This document shows positions 1-9,360 of a stretch of DNA of 64,000 nucleotides, piece by piece. The position numbers and the translations under genes were made by a program. The stretch comes from Pisaster brevispinus (lineage: Eukaryota > Echinodermata > Asteroidea > Forcipulatida > Asteriidae): assembly GCA_023634235.1 (NCBI GenBank), contig JAMKCF010000006.1, positions 5,735,421 to 5,799,420 of the forward strand, given 5' to 3'. Position 1 is the stretch's first letter; every line of letters starts with the position of its first letter. Below the pieces are notes generated by a model, which saw only the letters and a program-made list of their open reading frames with translations, did no database searches and was not told the origin of the DNA.

Positions 1-841
1 TCCTCGAGAAATAATATTTGGATATTTTACTTGGTGATCAGACGCAGCGTAAAAAGGTTTAGTGCACAAAATAATGTGTGTGTGGGTGTGTGTGGCAACA
101 AATAGTTTATTGCATATTGGAGAACAAATTGTAGTTTGGACACTAAAATGCTGCTGTGCTGTTCTTAGTCCTACACAAAGAAAATGAACAAAAGCACAAG
201 TAATGTAGTTTTTTTTAATGGAACCCACTAACCGCTAGACAGGGAGATAGGGTGAGGGAGGGGGAGGTGGGGGGGGGGGTGTCAGATTCCAATTATTGCC
301 AGGGGGTACGCTATCCTAGGTTTGATTTTGCCTCACTACAAGAAATAATCATGAAAAGAAGAAAAACATTACAAGATTTTAAAATGTTTTCGCTTGTTGT
401 CTACTGGTGTAGTTGCAAGGGAGCTGTCATTCTTGCTGTAACCCACTTAAGGATTTGCCTTGTCAACCAACCGTTTATTGTTTTTTAAGGATCTCAATAC
501 CATGTGCAAGAGACTACAGTAAAGTCATCTGAAAGAAAATCTCTAAACTATTTGGCTACACCGTGTATTTACCGTGTCCGTGTAATGAGTTGATGGTGGT
601 GCTAAAACAAACCGGCGCCGCGGTGTAACAATTGATCTGTACACTAAAAATAACGGGGGTGTTAAACTTGACACCATGGGTATCGTCACATATAGATACC
701 AAAACATAATCAAAGCTTACAACATAGGGTGTTAAAATAACACTAATAACTGCAATAACACAATAACATTGGTGTTATTTGAACAGCCTATGGTGTAATG
801 ATGTACACGTGGCTAGAGATAAGCAACTGGTTACATATTTG
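1..841. other. Intergenic, repeat-derived
   Basis: No gene is supported. There is a G-rich run near 265-280, a short GT-rich stretch near 76-95, and at about 640-800 a segment rich in GTGTTA / TAACAC motifs in both orientations (for example around 655-690 and 728-780). The last looks like the remains of a small inverted-repeat element. The open frames here are short and have no recognisable motif. Confidence 0.4.
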
Positions 842-921
842 ATATTGCTTGGCATGATGAGTGCCGCCTTTGATTCCATTAAACATGAAACTCTCCTGAT
901 AGTATCCCTAAATTAGAATTC

Positions 922-3038
922 ATCTGGGAAAAAATTGGAAAGAAGCAAATTTCAACTGATAATGGTAGGTATGGGTGTCAACATTGACCGACAAAAAAGT
1001 AAGGACCGATGGGGGTGGGGAAATTGTTTTTTTTAGGGGGGGGGGTCATTGAAACTGGGGGTCATTGACCCAGATTTTGCTCAAAGTATGTCGTGTTTAG
1101 TATCAAATGAAAGGAAATTGAATTTTAATACTGGAAGTGATGTGATGTTTATTTTGTCATTTTATCATCCTGTGAAAAGTTACACTTGATTGAAGACGTA
1201 GTGCTAGTTAACAAGAAATCAGCAAGCACTTTAATTGTGTTCAATGTATATTGTGTTGTAGGGTCTTTGTAGAGATGGGAATCAGTGGAACTCTAACTGA
1301 ATTAGTCTCAGTGGACATCATTCTATGCACATGATACAAACATACATGCCTTCAAGACATGAGGGATCCACACAGGACAGGAAACTGGGGGATTAATTAC
1401 CATGTAATCTGATCCCACTGTCTTACATTACAGAAGTTTTGTTGCTTATTTGTTTAAAAAAAATAATAATAGTAAAAACAATACTGGGTTCTTATATAGC
1501 GCTTTATCACCCCCTATGGGCGTATCAAAGCGCTCAGTATGAACAAATGGTGATGGGCAAAAAAAGAAAATATGTATGCGTGTGTGGTGTGGGGTAGGGG
1601 GACGATAGAAAGGAGAGAGGGTGTGAGGGGAAAAAAAGGAAACTGTGTGCTGCCTAGGCACTCGGTCTCTCTCTTTTTTTCTCACACCCCCTCCTTTCCC
1701 TTCGCCCCCACCCCCTACACACACCTGTTCTTCTGTTGTTGCCCTTAACCATTTTCATTTTTCCTACCTTCCCCGTTCCCCTCTTTATTTCTATAAAGAA
1801 CTGTATATGACGCCTCAAACGTTTTTAAGCTTGCCTTTCAATACTTGATTCTCACTCGACATGTGAAGAAGAAGCTTCAGAACTGACAAAACTTCAAGCT
1901 TTTGAACATTTTGAGTGCGTTTCGGCCCTCTTTTTCTCTCTGCATGTTATTAAAAAAAAAAACTCTCACTAATTGATGCATATGTTGAATACCATCAAAA
2001 TGTATTTCGTGGTCGCACATGGTCTCAACTCATGACTTGCTTGCACACACGGCAACGTGTATTTTTTTTAAGGCGAGATATCGCCTAATATCACAAAGCC
2101 AGATGGCCACTTCAAGGTGGGGGATTCGATCACTTAACTGATTTGGGCTGTTGACCCAAATCAACTGTCACCAAGGGCACGTTGCCACCTACTCCTATGA
2201 GCCTGGCTGGTAGAGCAGAATGTACTACTTTCCCAATATTTTACGAAACAATAGTGCCTTGCTCAAGGGCAGACGTGCCATGACCGGGATTCGAACCCAC
2301 ACTCTACTGCTGATACTACCAGAGCTTGGGTCCGGTGAACTAGACCGCTTGGCCATGACAAGCCACATGTATAATTCCACTTTTCCATCTAAAAACATAA
2401 ACAGCTGGCATGTCATGTGTTTCTGCATGTGGAGTGTGCTGTGGCATTGCTCTAATGGAACATATAGAATAGATACAGAAGAACTTGGTGGCGATAAAAA
2501 GGAAACATAATAAACAAGCCTTTTGTTTTGGCTAAACTTGTAGGACCTATAATGAGCATACTGTTGTCATTTTAGCCTTCTAAACAGTATTTCTGATCAA
2601 CTAGTTAAAATGCCTTGAACCATGTTGATATCAGCCTCCAAACAATGTGATACACTTTGATGGATACATAGTAACGTATTACGGAAGTATCAAGGTCTTT
2701 TTTATATAGAAACTGTGAAATGAGCGTGCCGATTCCTTGTTAACTAGCGCCACGTCTTCAATCAAGTGTAACTTTTCACTGGATGATACAATGACAAAAT
2801 GAACATCACTTTCAGCATTTAAAATTCAATTTCCTTTCATTTGATGTCAAACACGACATACTTTGAGCAAAATTTGGGTTAAAGACCCCCCTAGTTTCAA
2901 TCACCCCCCTTAAAAAACAACTTCCCCACCCTCTATCGGTCCTTACTTTTTTTTTTCTTGGGGGGGGGGGGGTAAATAGTGACACCTATACCTACCATTA
3001 TCAGTTGAAATCAGCTTCTTTCCAATTTTTTCCCAGAT
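922..3038. mobile_element. Foldback DNA element with ~320 bp terminal inverted repeats
   Basis: The left end (922 to about 1238, starting ATCTGGGAAAAAATTGG) is the reverse complement of the right end (about 2715-3038, ending CCAATTTTTTCCCAGAT). The match covers the whole span, including TACACTTGATTGAAGACG at about 1181-1198 and its complement near 2753-2770. The ends differ by scattered substitutions and by G-run length. No transposase frame is visible between them, so this is probably non-autonomous. It sits inside the LINE reverse transcriptase frame. I could not identify a clean target-site duplication at the two edges. Confidence 0.8.
1482..2375 (-). mobile_element. tRNA-derived SINE pieces inside the foldback element
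   Basis: At 1482-1543 is a head-like segment with TTATATAGCGCTTTATC and CAAAGCGCTC. At 2220-2375 is a tail that on the minus strand reads as a tRNA-like unit: an A-box-like TGGCCAAGCGGTCTAG and, about 45 bp further, a B box GGGTTCGAATCCC. The same arrangement recurs at 6719-6945, 27720-28080 and 35719-36050, so this is a dispersed family and not a tRNA gene. The DNA between the two pieces is pyrimidine/purine-rich or unassigned. Confidence 0.6.
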
Positions 3039-4324
3039 TTGCTAAATAAATGACTAATTTGGGTTTTACTATGAGCATTCTTCAGGAACATTTTGGGATA
3101 TCTGAAGTAGCTTTGTTATGGTTCGACTCTTACTTGAGTGGTAGAAGGAATACGGTTGTAGTAGATGATGTTCAGTCTCAGGAATTCGATGTGTCACGGG
3201 GTGTACCCCAAAGGCTCTTGCTTGGAACCCCTTTTGTTTAACTCTGTTTCAAGAAATCCAACAGAAATCCCCGGGAATTTCATGCTTTACTATGCCGATG
3301 ACACTCAACTATATATATATTTCTATCATTTGCACCCAGTCAAGATAATGAAAAAAATTATGTGCTTGCGTTAGAGGAATGCAAAATGAACGTTTATACT
3401 TGGTTGTTACAGAATAATCTATTGTTGAATGATAAGAAAACCGACTTTTTGTTAAGTGGTACTCCCAAGCAAACGTAAAAGTTGCAAATTGAGAGCATCA
3501 ATGTTTTGTTATGTCACATATTTATATCACCCTCCATCTCAGTAAGGAAGCTGGAGGTTCGGTTTGACTCACACTTGAAATTTTGAAAATTTTATTGTCT
3601 TTTTAATATCCGGCATATCCGTAAATACTTAACTCGGGACTGTACGGGGAAAATTTAAAAAGTTACGCTTTTGTTACCAGTAGGTTAGATTACTGTAACG
3701 GCTTATTTGTTGGTTTGTCTGACGCTCAGGTTAACAAACTGCAAAGGGCTCTGAATGCCTGCGATAGACTGATCTGTAATTTCTCTAGATACTCTCGATG
3801 TAGTCCATTTGTTACTCGAGTTACACTGTTTACCAGTTCGACAAAGAATAGCATTTAAAGTTCCTTTAACAACCTATAAAGCCATTCATGGTTTAGCACC
3901 AATGTACATCCGGGAGCTCTTAAACCATGAAATCACTCTCTCAAACATCTTACCGTCTTAGGAGTTCGCAAGACCATACACTGTTAACTTACCCTTCAAG
4001 AACATCTAAGGCTACCCTCGCTGATCGGGCATTTGTGTTCGTTGCTCCTAAACTATGGAATAATCCCCCTCCTTGTATTAGACAATCATATTCACTTAAT
4101 GTATTTAAATCCAAGTTAAAATCCCCATTTGTTTACGATTTATTCCTTCAAGTACTGTTAGTGTTTTAGCCTACATATATATTTTTCTCTCTGCATTTTT
4201 CATATTTGTTGTAATGCGCATAGTAGAGTTTATTCATATAATAGGTATTGCGCAATTTAAATGTCCGTTGTTAGTTGTGATTCTCTCTTTCGGGTATCTA
4301 TATTATGTGATAACACCCCTGGTA

Positions 4325-4680
4325 TCATCTTTAAAAAAATACAATTAGCTGTTGCAAACTGCTTACCAGCCAAATTACCTATGGTATAAATGCAAAAAAA
4401 TAGTTCGTGGTCTGACGTTTCGACCCCAGAGAGTCTTTCTCGAAGGCTAAACGACAAGAAGGGGGTTTCTTCCCCGACCCCCCTTGTTACCCTCATCTCT
4501 GTTCAGCCTCCTGCTTTCTCTGTGTGCTTTCATCTCTATCATCTATTTCCATTTGACTGCTTTTGTTACATCAATGTACCTGTTAATGTTTGTAGTCTTG
4601 TCATTTAGCCTTCGAGAAAGACTCTGCTAGGGTCGAAACGTCAAGCCACTAACTATTTGTTCGCATCTTTAAAAACAACA
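4325..4680. repeat. Hairpin repeat with ~60 bp arms
   Basis: The arm at 4398-4460 (TGACGTTTCGACCC...GTCTTTCTCGAAGGCTAAA) is the reverse complement of 4598-4659, at roughly 85% identity by eye, with about 137 bp between. The flank 4325-4397 together with the left arm matches, in inverted orientation, 29421-29540 inside the subtilase gene. It lies directly after the LINE 3' end. No coding capacity is seen. Confidence 0.75.
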
Positions 4681-5571
4681 GTTTTTGCAGTGTAGTATTA
4701 ATAACCATTGTTTTTTTTTAGAACGAGTTCTTCTATAAAAAAAATCCAAGTGTTATCGTAAAACTTAGTTTTAGATTTTGTTCCCATTTTGAAAAGTTTC
4801 AAGATCTACTTATCTGCAAAACTGGTTTATTTCCGTTTTAGAAGATTATCAATCGGCAATAAATATATATAATCCGAAAGACTGATTTGTAAACACTTTA
4901 TACTTGTTTTGGCATTTACAGATATACTTAGAATCATGAGTTGTGGACTACTACACACATTGTTTTTCCATTTTATTTGTTCTTATTATAGTGTCTCGAA
5001 AACGTGAAAAAAAATTCCAATGACGTTTCAAAGGCTGTTTTTTTTTTAGTAGTCCTACAAAAACCAATAAGTTACATTTGCAATACCATAACTATTTGTT
5101 TTTTACTCTCCCCCAAAGAAAACAAGCAAGTCATACTTTAAGGTCATCGTTGTTTATTTACACTTTTTAGACGGACAATAAAGCTTTACATTTGTACAAT
5201 TACATTTAAGCAAACAAAGTAAACATAAATTGTTAAGTTCGAGAAAAGGAGATGCGTTCATACCGCAATAATGTGCATAAAAGAAGCACACAAATCTAAA
5301 ATCGAAGTGTTTTATTATATTTGTCTTACAAAGACGAGTTTGTTTTAGTTTAAGAAACAAAAAGAAGCTAAATTTCACCTCTGTCTCGGGAACTCTCTTC
5401 CAATGACATGATTTTATAAAGATTCTCTTCCAATTATAATGATTTCGTCTAGAGATTATATGCAGTTAAAACATTAATCTAGTTTGATTAAATGACCACA
5501 CCAAATATTAAGATGCTTATTATCTAAAATCCGATTAAAAAGATCAGTTCTAGACCGTTCCGGGTGTCATC
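4681..5571 (-). terminator. 3' flank and candidate poly(A) signals of the insulin-like gene
   Basis: The stretch is AT-rich and has no other gene. Read on the minus strand it contains AATAAA at 5316-5311, about 256 nt after the stop codon of the insulin-like precursor, and again at 5158-5153. Either could define the mRNA end. The rest (4681-5100) is AT-rich and unassigned. Confidence 0.45.
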
Positions 5572-8500
5572 TTAGCATACTTCTTCAATCTCTTCCCAAT
5601 AGCAACCCTCGTTACAGCATTCTTCTGAAAGGCTTCGTTTCTGGAGGTTACGTGCTGACAGAAACCCGTTTGCTTTGCCGCGATTCAGGAATTCTGGGTA
5701 ATGAGAAATTGAACAACGCCTTTAACTTAAAAAAAAAAACACACACACACACACAAAACCAGAGAGCTCTATATCAGGTAAAGTTTATGTATGTTACAGC
5801 GATTGTTCTTATCGATTTAAGAAACAGATAAATTAACTTTTGAATATAGATAATCTTTAACACACAAAATATGAACACCATTGTCTTTAGCCGGAGGAGT
5901 AGAGAGTTCATGTGAACAAACAACTCATTGCTGGGGTACCAGAAGCTCACATTTCAAACCTCACAAATTAATGATCAGATGAAAAGGGACTGTACCTGAC
6001 AGGTCAAGTTCTCTCTTCCGGGGTACAAGTCCACAGGTGCAGTACGCATACTTCTTTTCATTCAAAGTCTCCCCACAGAAAGTGTGCGAGGGTCCATCCC
6101 AACGCTTCTTCCTGCACCGGGAAATAAAGCAAACTTTTTATGTCTTAGTCTCTGCTGTCGGTCAAAAGAAATGATCGGTAGTTTTTAATGTGTTTGTTTC
6201 ATTTATTAACACATAGGGAGAAATACTGATAAGTGATAACCAAAAGTTACCCTGACCGATCCCGGGCCGGGAATGGACTGGCTTTTGGGATTGACAAGAA
6301 TGACCACAAAATGGTATTATAGGCCCTACTGTTAGTTGGGCAACCATCGGTGATGTCCCAAGCAAACGTGGGCTAACAGCCACGGGATGTCTCAGGTGGT
6401 CTAGCGGCTTATGGAGTCAGAGGCAGAACCAAGGAAGCAGCGTTTTTGTGCTTGCTGTGGCTGAATGAATTTTGTCTTCACAAGTGTATTTAGAAAAAAA
6501 CTGATTAAAACTTTTGGATGTCTGCTTGCACATTTACTGAGGATTTGCATTCTCATCTAACACCTACCACCAGTAAGTATCTTGATTTGCTTACGGTTAG
6601 CAGCGTCTAGGAATACAACACTAAGGTCCTTACCATGGGCAGAAACGGTCTGCGTATAATAATAATTTGTATTTGTTCAAACCCAAACTATAATAGCAAT
6701 GATACCAATTACAACAGTAAATAACAATACTTGCTTCTTAAAGCGCTCAAATCCGGGCCAAATCTTGGGCGGTTTATTTTCATTCCTTTCCTCAGCTCCC
6801 TGAGGAGTATAGAGACTGTGCTGCCAAATATGTAGCGCACCAAGCTAAATCAATTACAAGAACATCTTTGCCCTCACATGTACCCATTTACCCCCCCCCC
6901 GGGTGAATAACATTAAGTGTCTTGCTCAAGAACTCAATTCGTCTTGTTTGACTTACCCCTCGCTCTTGACCTGATCAGCAAGCTGCTTACAAGAAGCTTC
7001 ATCAAGTTCAGTACCTAGAGTAGAATTCACAAGAGAGTAGTTGAAAAATATCCAGTGGGTATACCGTAAGAACAAAAGAACAAGAACAAGAACAAGAACA
7101 AGAACAAGAACAAGAACAAGAACAAGAACAAGAACAAGAACAAGAACAAGAACAAGAACAAGAACAAGAACAAGAACAAGAACAAGAACAAGAACAAGAA
7201 CAAGAACAAGAACAAGAACAAGAACAAGAACAAGAACAAGAACAAGAACAAGAACAAGAACAAGAACAAGAACAAGAACAAGAACAAGAACAAGAACAAG
7301 AACAAGAACAAGAACAAGAACAAGAACAAGAACAAGAACAAGAACAAGAACAAGAACAAGAACAAGAACAAGAACAAGAACAAGAACAAGAACAAGAACA
7401 AGAACAAGAACAAGAACAAGAACAAGAACAAGAACAAGAACAAGAACAAGAACAAGAACAAGAACAAGAACAAGAACAAGAACAAGAACAAGAACAAGAA
7501 CAAGAACAAGAACAAGAACAAGAACAAGAACAAGAACAAGAACAAGAACAAGAACAAGAACAAGAACAAGAACAAGAACAAGAACAAGAACAAGAACAAG
7601 AACAAGAACAAGAACAAGAACAAGAACAAGAACAAGAACAAGAACAAGAACAAGAACAAGAACAAGAACAAGAACAAGAACAAGAACAAGAACAAGAACA
7701 AGAACAAGAACAAGAACAAGAACAAGAACAAGAACAAGAACAAGAACAAGAACAAGAACAAGAACAAGAACAAGAACAAGAACAAGAACAAGAACAAGAA
7801 CAAGAACAAGAACAAGAACAAGAACAAGAACAAGAACAAGAACAAGAACAAGAACAAGAACAAGAACAAGAACAAGAACAAGAACAAGAACAAGAACAAG
7901 AACAAGAACAAGAACAAGAACAAGAACAAGAACAAGAACAAGAACAAGAACAAGAACAAGAACAAGAACAAGAACAAGAACAAGAACAAGAACAAGAACA
8001 AGAACAAGAACAAGAACAAGAACAAGAACAAGAACAAGAACAAGAACAAGAACAAGAACAAGAACAAGAACAAGAACAAGAACAAGAACAAGAACAAGAA
8101 CAAGAACAAGAACAAGAACAAGAACAAGAACAAGAACAAGAACAAGAACAAGAACAAGAACAAGAACAAGAACAAGAACAAGAACAAGAACAAGAACAAG
8201 AACAAGAACAAGAACAAGACCACCAACCAAAAACAACAACACCCCCAAATAATAAATAACCAAATAAATACAAATAACACGGCTCTCTGCAATGATGCAA
8301 TTTTGAGAAGGCCTTAACTTCTTAATTGTGGTACAATTGCATACATATTGTCATTTCATATGTTTCTTTATAACAGTTGTAGTAATGATTTTAGTCTAAA
8401 CTGTAAGATTGTGTATTAGATGGAAAGATGGAATATTCATTAAAAAAAATCTCTGACGCCTGCAAAATAAAAAAGCATTATTTGTTGTTTGAAAGCTCCA

Positions 8501-9214
8501 AGTTATTTAAAACCTTAAAGTTAAAGCATTTTGATCTTAACGTGTTAGTTCACACAACCATGGATCGATATTTCCGTTTAAGATTTTTTCCCATTTATTA
8601 TTGATAATTTGTTTCATTATCGATTTTCTTGCAAACTACAAACACAGCCACACACAAACTATCCATAACCATTCATCGACATCTGTAATTAAGAAAGAAC
8701 AAAAATAAAGTAATCGTCATCATCACGTCACTTGTTCTGCGCATCTTTAGCATGATGTGACAACTTTCAATATGATATGATTGTTAGAAACAATCAAAGT
8801 GCCCATTAGACAAAAACGTGTACAAAGTATATGGTATTTGATTTGGGTTAGAAGGACAACAAAGAACAAAATCAACACAAAACAAAGTAGACAACTGGAG
8901 CGAAACCCACCTCCCCCTCCAAAAAAAACCCAACAACACCCAAACAAAGCGAAAACAAAACAACAGCAACAACACCACCAACAACAACATCAACATACAA
9001 AATAAAAACAACAACAATAACGACCAAAAAAAAGGAAAAACAAAAACAAAATTAAAGCACGTACAATCTCCCGGAAATTATTTCTGGTTTTCTTTTTAAA
9101 TGTCTTCCTTTGACGCTCAGTGCGATACCTACTTGGACTGTTTAACAACTTACCAGAAATGGTGACTGCCAGGCAGATGCTAAGCAGCAGCAACGCAGCC
9201 ATACACTGACTCAT
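5572..9214 (-). CDS. Insulin/relaxin-superfamily peptide precursor, 4 exons
   Basis: Coding exons on the minus strand are 9214-9154, 7014-6957, 6111-5996 and 5693-5572, all with GT-AG introns and all three introns in phases that join cleanly (1, 2, 1) to give 118 residues. Residues 1-21 are a signal peptide (ALLLLSICLAVTIS core). A KKR site at 41-43 and RKR at 71-73 bracket a B-chain-like segment with FCGETLNEKKYAYC (Cys52, Cys64; C-x11-C as in insulin). KR at 97-98 releases an A chain with ECCNEGC...C (Cys104, 105, 109, 118; CC-x3-C-x8-C), ending on its last Cys as in relaxins. The phase-1 intron between the B and A chains is the one conserved in insulin genes. Cys29 and Cys66 are extra. The product is expected to be a secreted two-chain hormone; whether it uses a tyrosine-kinase or G-protein-coupled receptor is not decidable here, and no relaxin RxxxRxx[IV] cassette is seen. 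Confidence 0.88.
6719..6945 (+). mobile_element. SINE fragment in intron 2 of the insulin-like gene
   Basis: It shares CAGCTCCCTGAGGAGTATA, GCACCAAGCTAAATCAAT, GCCCTCACATGTACCCATTT and TGTCTTGCTCAAG with the longer copy at 35719-36050, in the same order. The tRNA-like end is missing. It ends about 15 bp from the splice donor of exon 2 (6957). The rest of this intron (6112-6718) is unassigned apart from an AT-rich patch. Confidence 0.7.
7081..8219. repeat. Pure (CAAGAA)n hexanucleotide array, about 190 copies
   Basis: The printed sequence shows 1,139 bp of CAAGAA units without one substitution or indel; the final unit changes to CAAGAC at 8220. On the sense strand of the host gene this is (TTCTTG)n. 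It lies in intron 1 of the insulin-like gene, 66 bp upstream of exon 2, and is followed on the plus strand by A/C-rich sequence to about 8275. Open frames of ~400 codons on both strands (Arg-Thr, Val-Leu, Cys-Ser, Phe-Leu dipeptides) are only consequences of a stop-free hexamer. The copy number in the real genome may differ, because assemblers handle such arrays poorly. Confidence 0.97.
8276..9153. other. Upstream part of intron 1 of the insulin-like gene
   Basis: AT-rich sequence with no exon-like segment. 8860-9050 is a degenerate A/C-rich tract (CAACAACA and similar) on the plus strand. The exon 1 donor is GTAAGT at 9153-9148 on the minus strand. Confidence 0.5.
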
Positions 9215-9244
9215 GATGATACGCTAGGAAGGAAGGAACAAGCA

Positions 9245-9360
9245 CCGATGGTAACACATCCTACTCAGTTAGCTTTATAAAGCGCTTTACTAAGCCCTTC
9301 AGATCTGCTTTCAGTCACGTGACGAATCACGGATAGATGGGGACTCTCGATCATTGGTTA
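9245..9360 (-). promoter_or_regulatory. Candidate promoter of the insulin-like gene (CCAAT, E-box, TATA)
   Basis: Reading the minus strand towards the start codon at 9214, there is a CCAAT box at 9357-9353, a perfect 10 bp palindrome GTCACGTGAC (bHLH E-box core CACGTG) at 9323-9314, and TATAAAG within CTTTATAAAG at 9282-9273. A start about 30 bp downstream of the TATA would be near 9245, giving a 5' UTR of roughly 30 nt. Spacing and order match a classical core promoter. No start-site data exist here, so this is inference from motifs. Confidence 0.55.

Larger units (their letters stand above)
842..4265 (+). mobile_element. Decayed non-LTR retrotransposon (LINE), interrupted
   Basis: Two pieces of one degraded reverse transcriptase frame are visible. 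At 842-921 the translation contains SAAFDSIKH, the RT motif with the first catalytic Asp. The frame resumes near 3050 with WFDSYLSGRR, a damaged SRGVPQ...LLG motif (3195-3230) and, in another frame, YYADDTQLY (about 3281-3310), the YADD active site. The C-terminal portion reads KLWNNPPPCIR...FKSKLK at about 4050-4125, typical of the end of CR1/jockey-group ORF2 proteins. The 3' tail near 4212-4262 (TGTAATGCGCAT...GGTATTGCGCAATTTAAAT) resembles conserved LINE 3' ends. Frameshifts and stops show that it is dead. The gap 922-3038 is a separate insertion. Confidence 0.8.

Noticed and set aside
2270..2370. tRNA gene suggested by A and B boxes on the minus strand (also at 6900, 28040, 35990, 40845 and 62920)
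   Set aside because: No acceptor stem or anticodon arm can be completed, and the same unit recurs with shared non-tRNA flanks, so these are SINEs.
6953..8300. Open frames of 400+ codons made of Val-Leu, Cys-Ser, Phe-Leu or Arg-Thr dipeptides
   Set aside because: They are translations of the pure (CAAGAA)n array in different frames on both strands. Only the last part of the minus-strand frame ending near 6953 is a real exon, that of the insulin-like gene (7014-6957).
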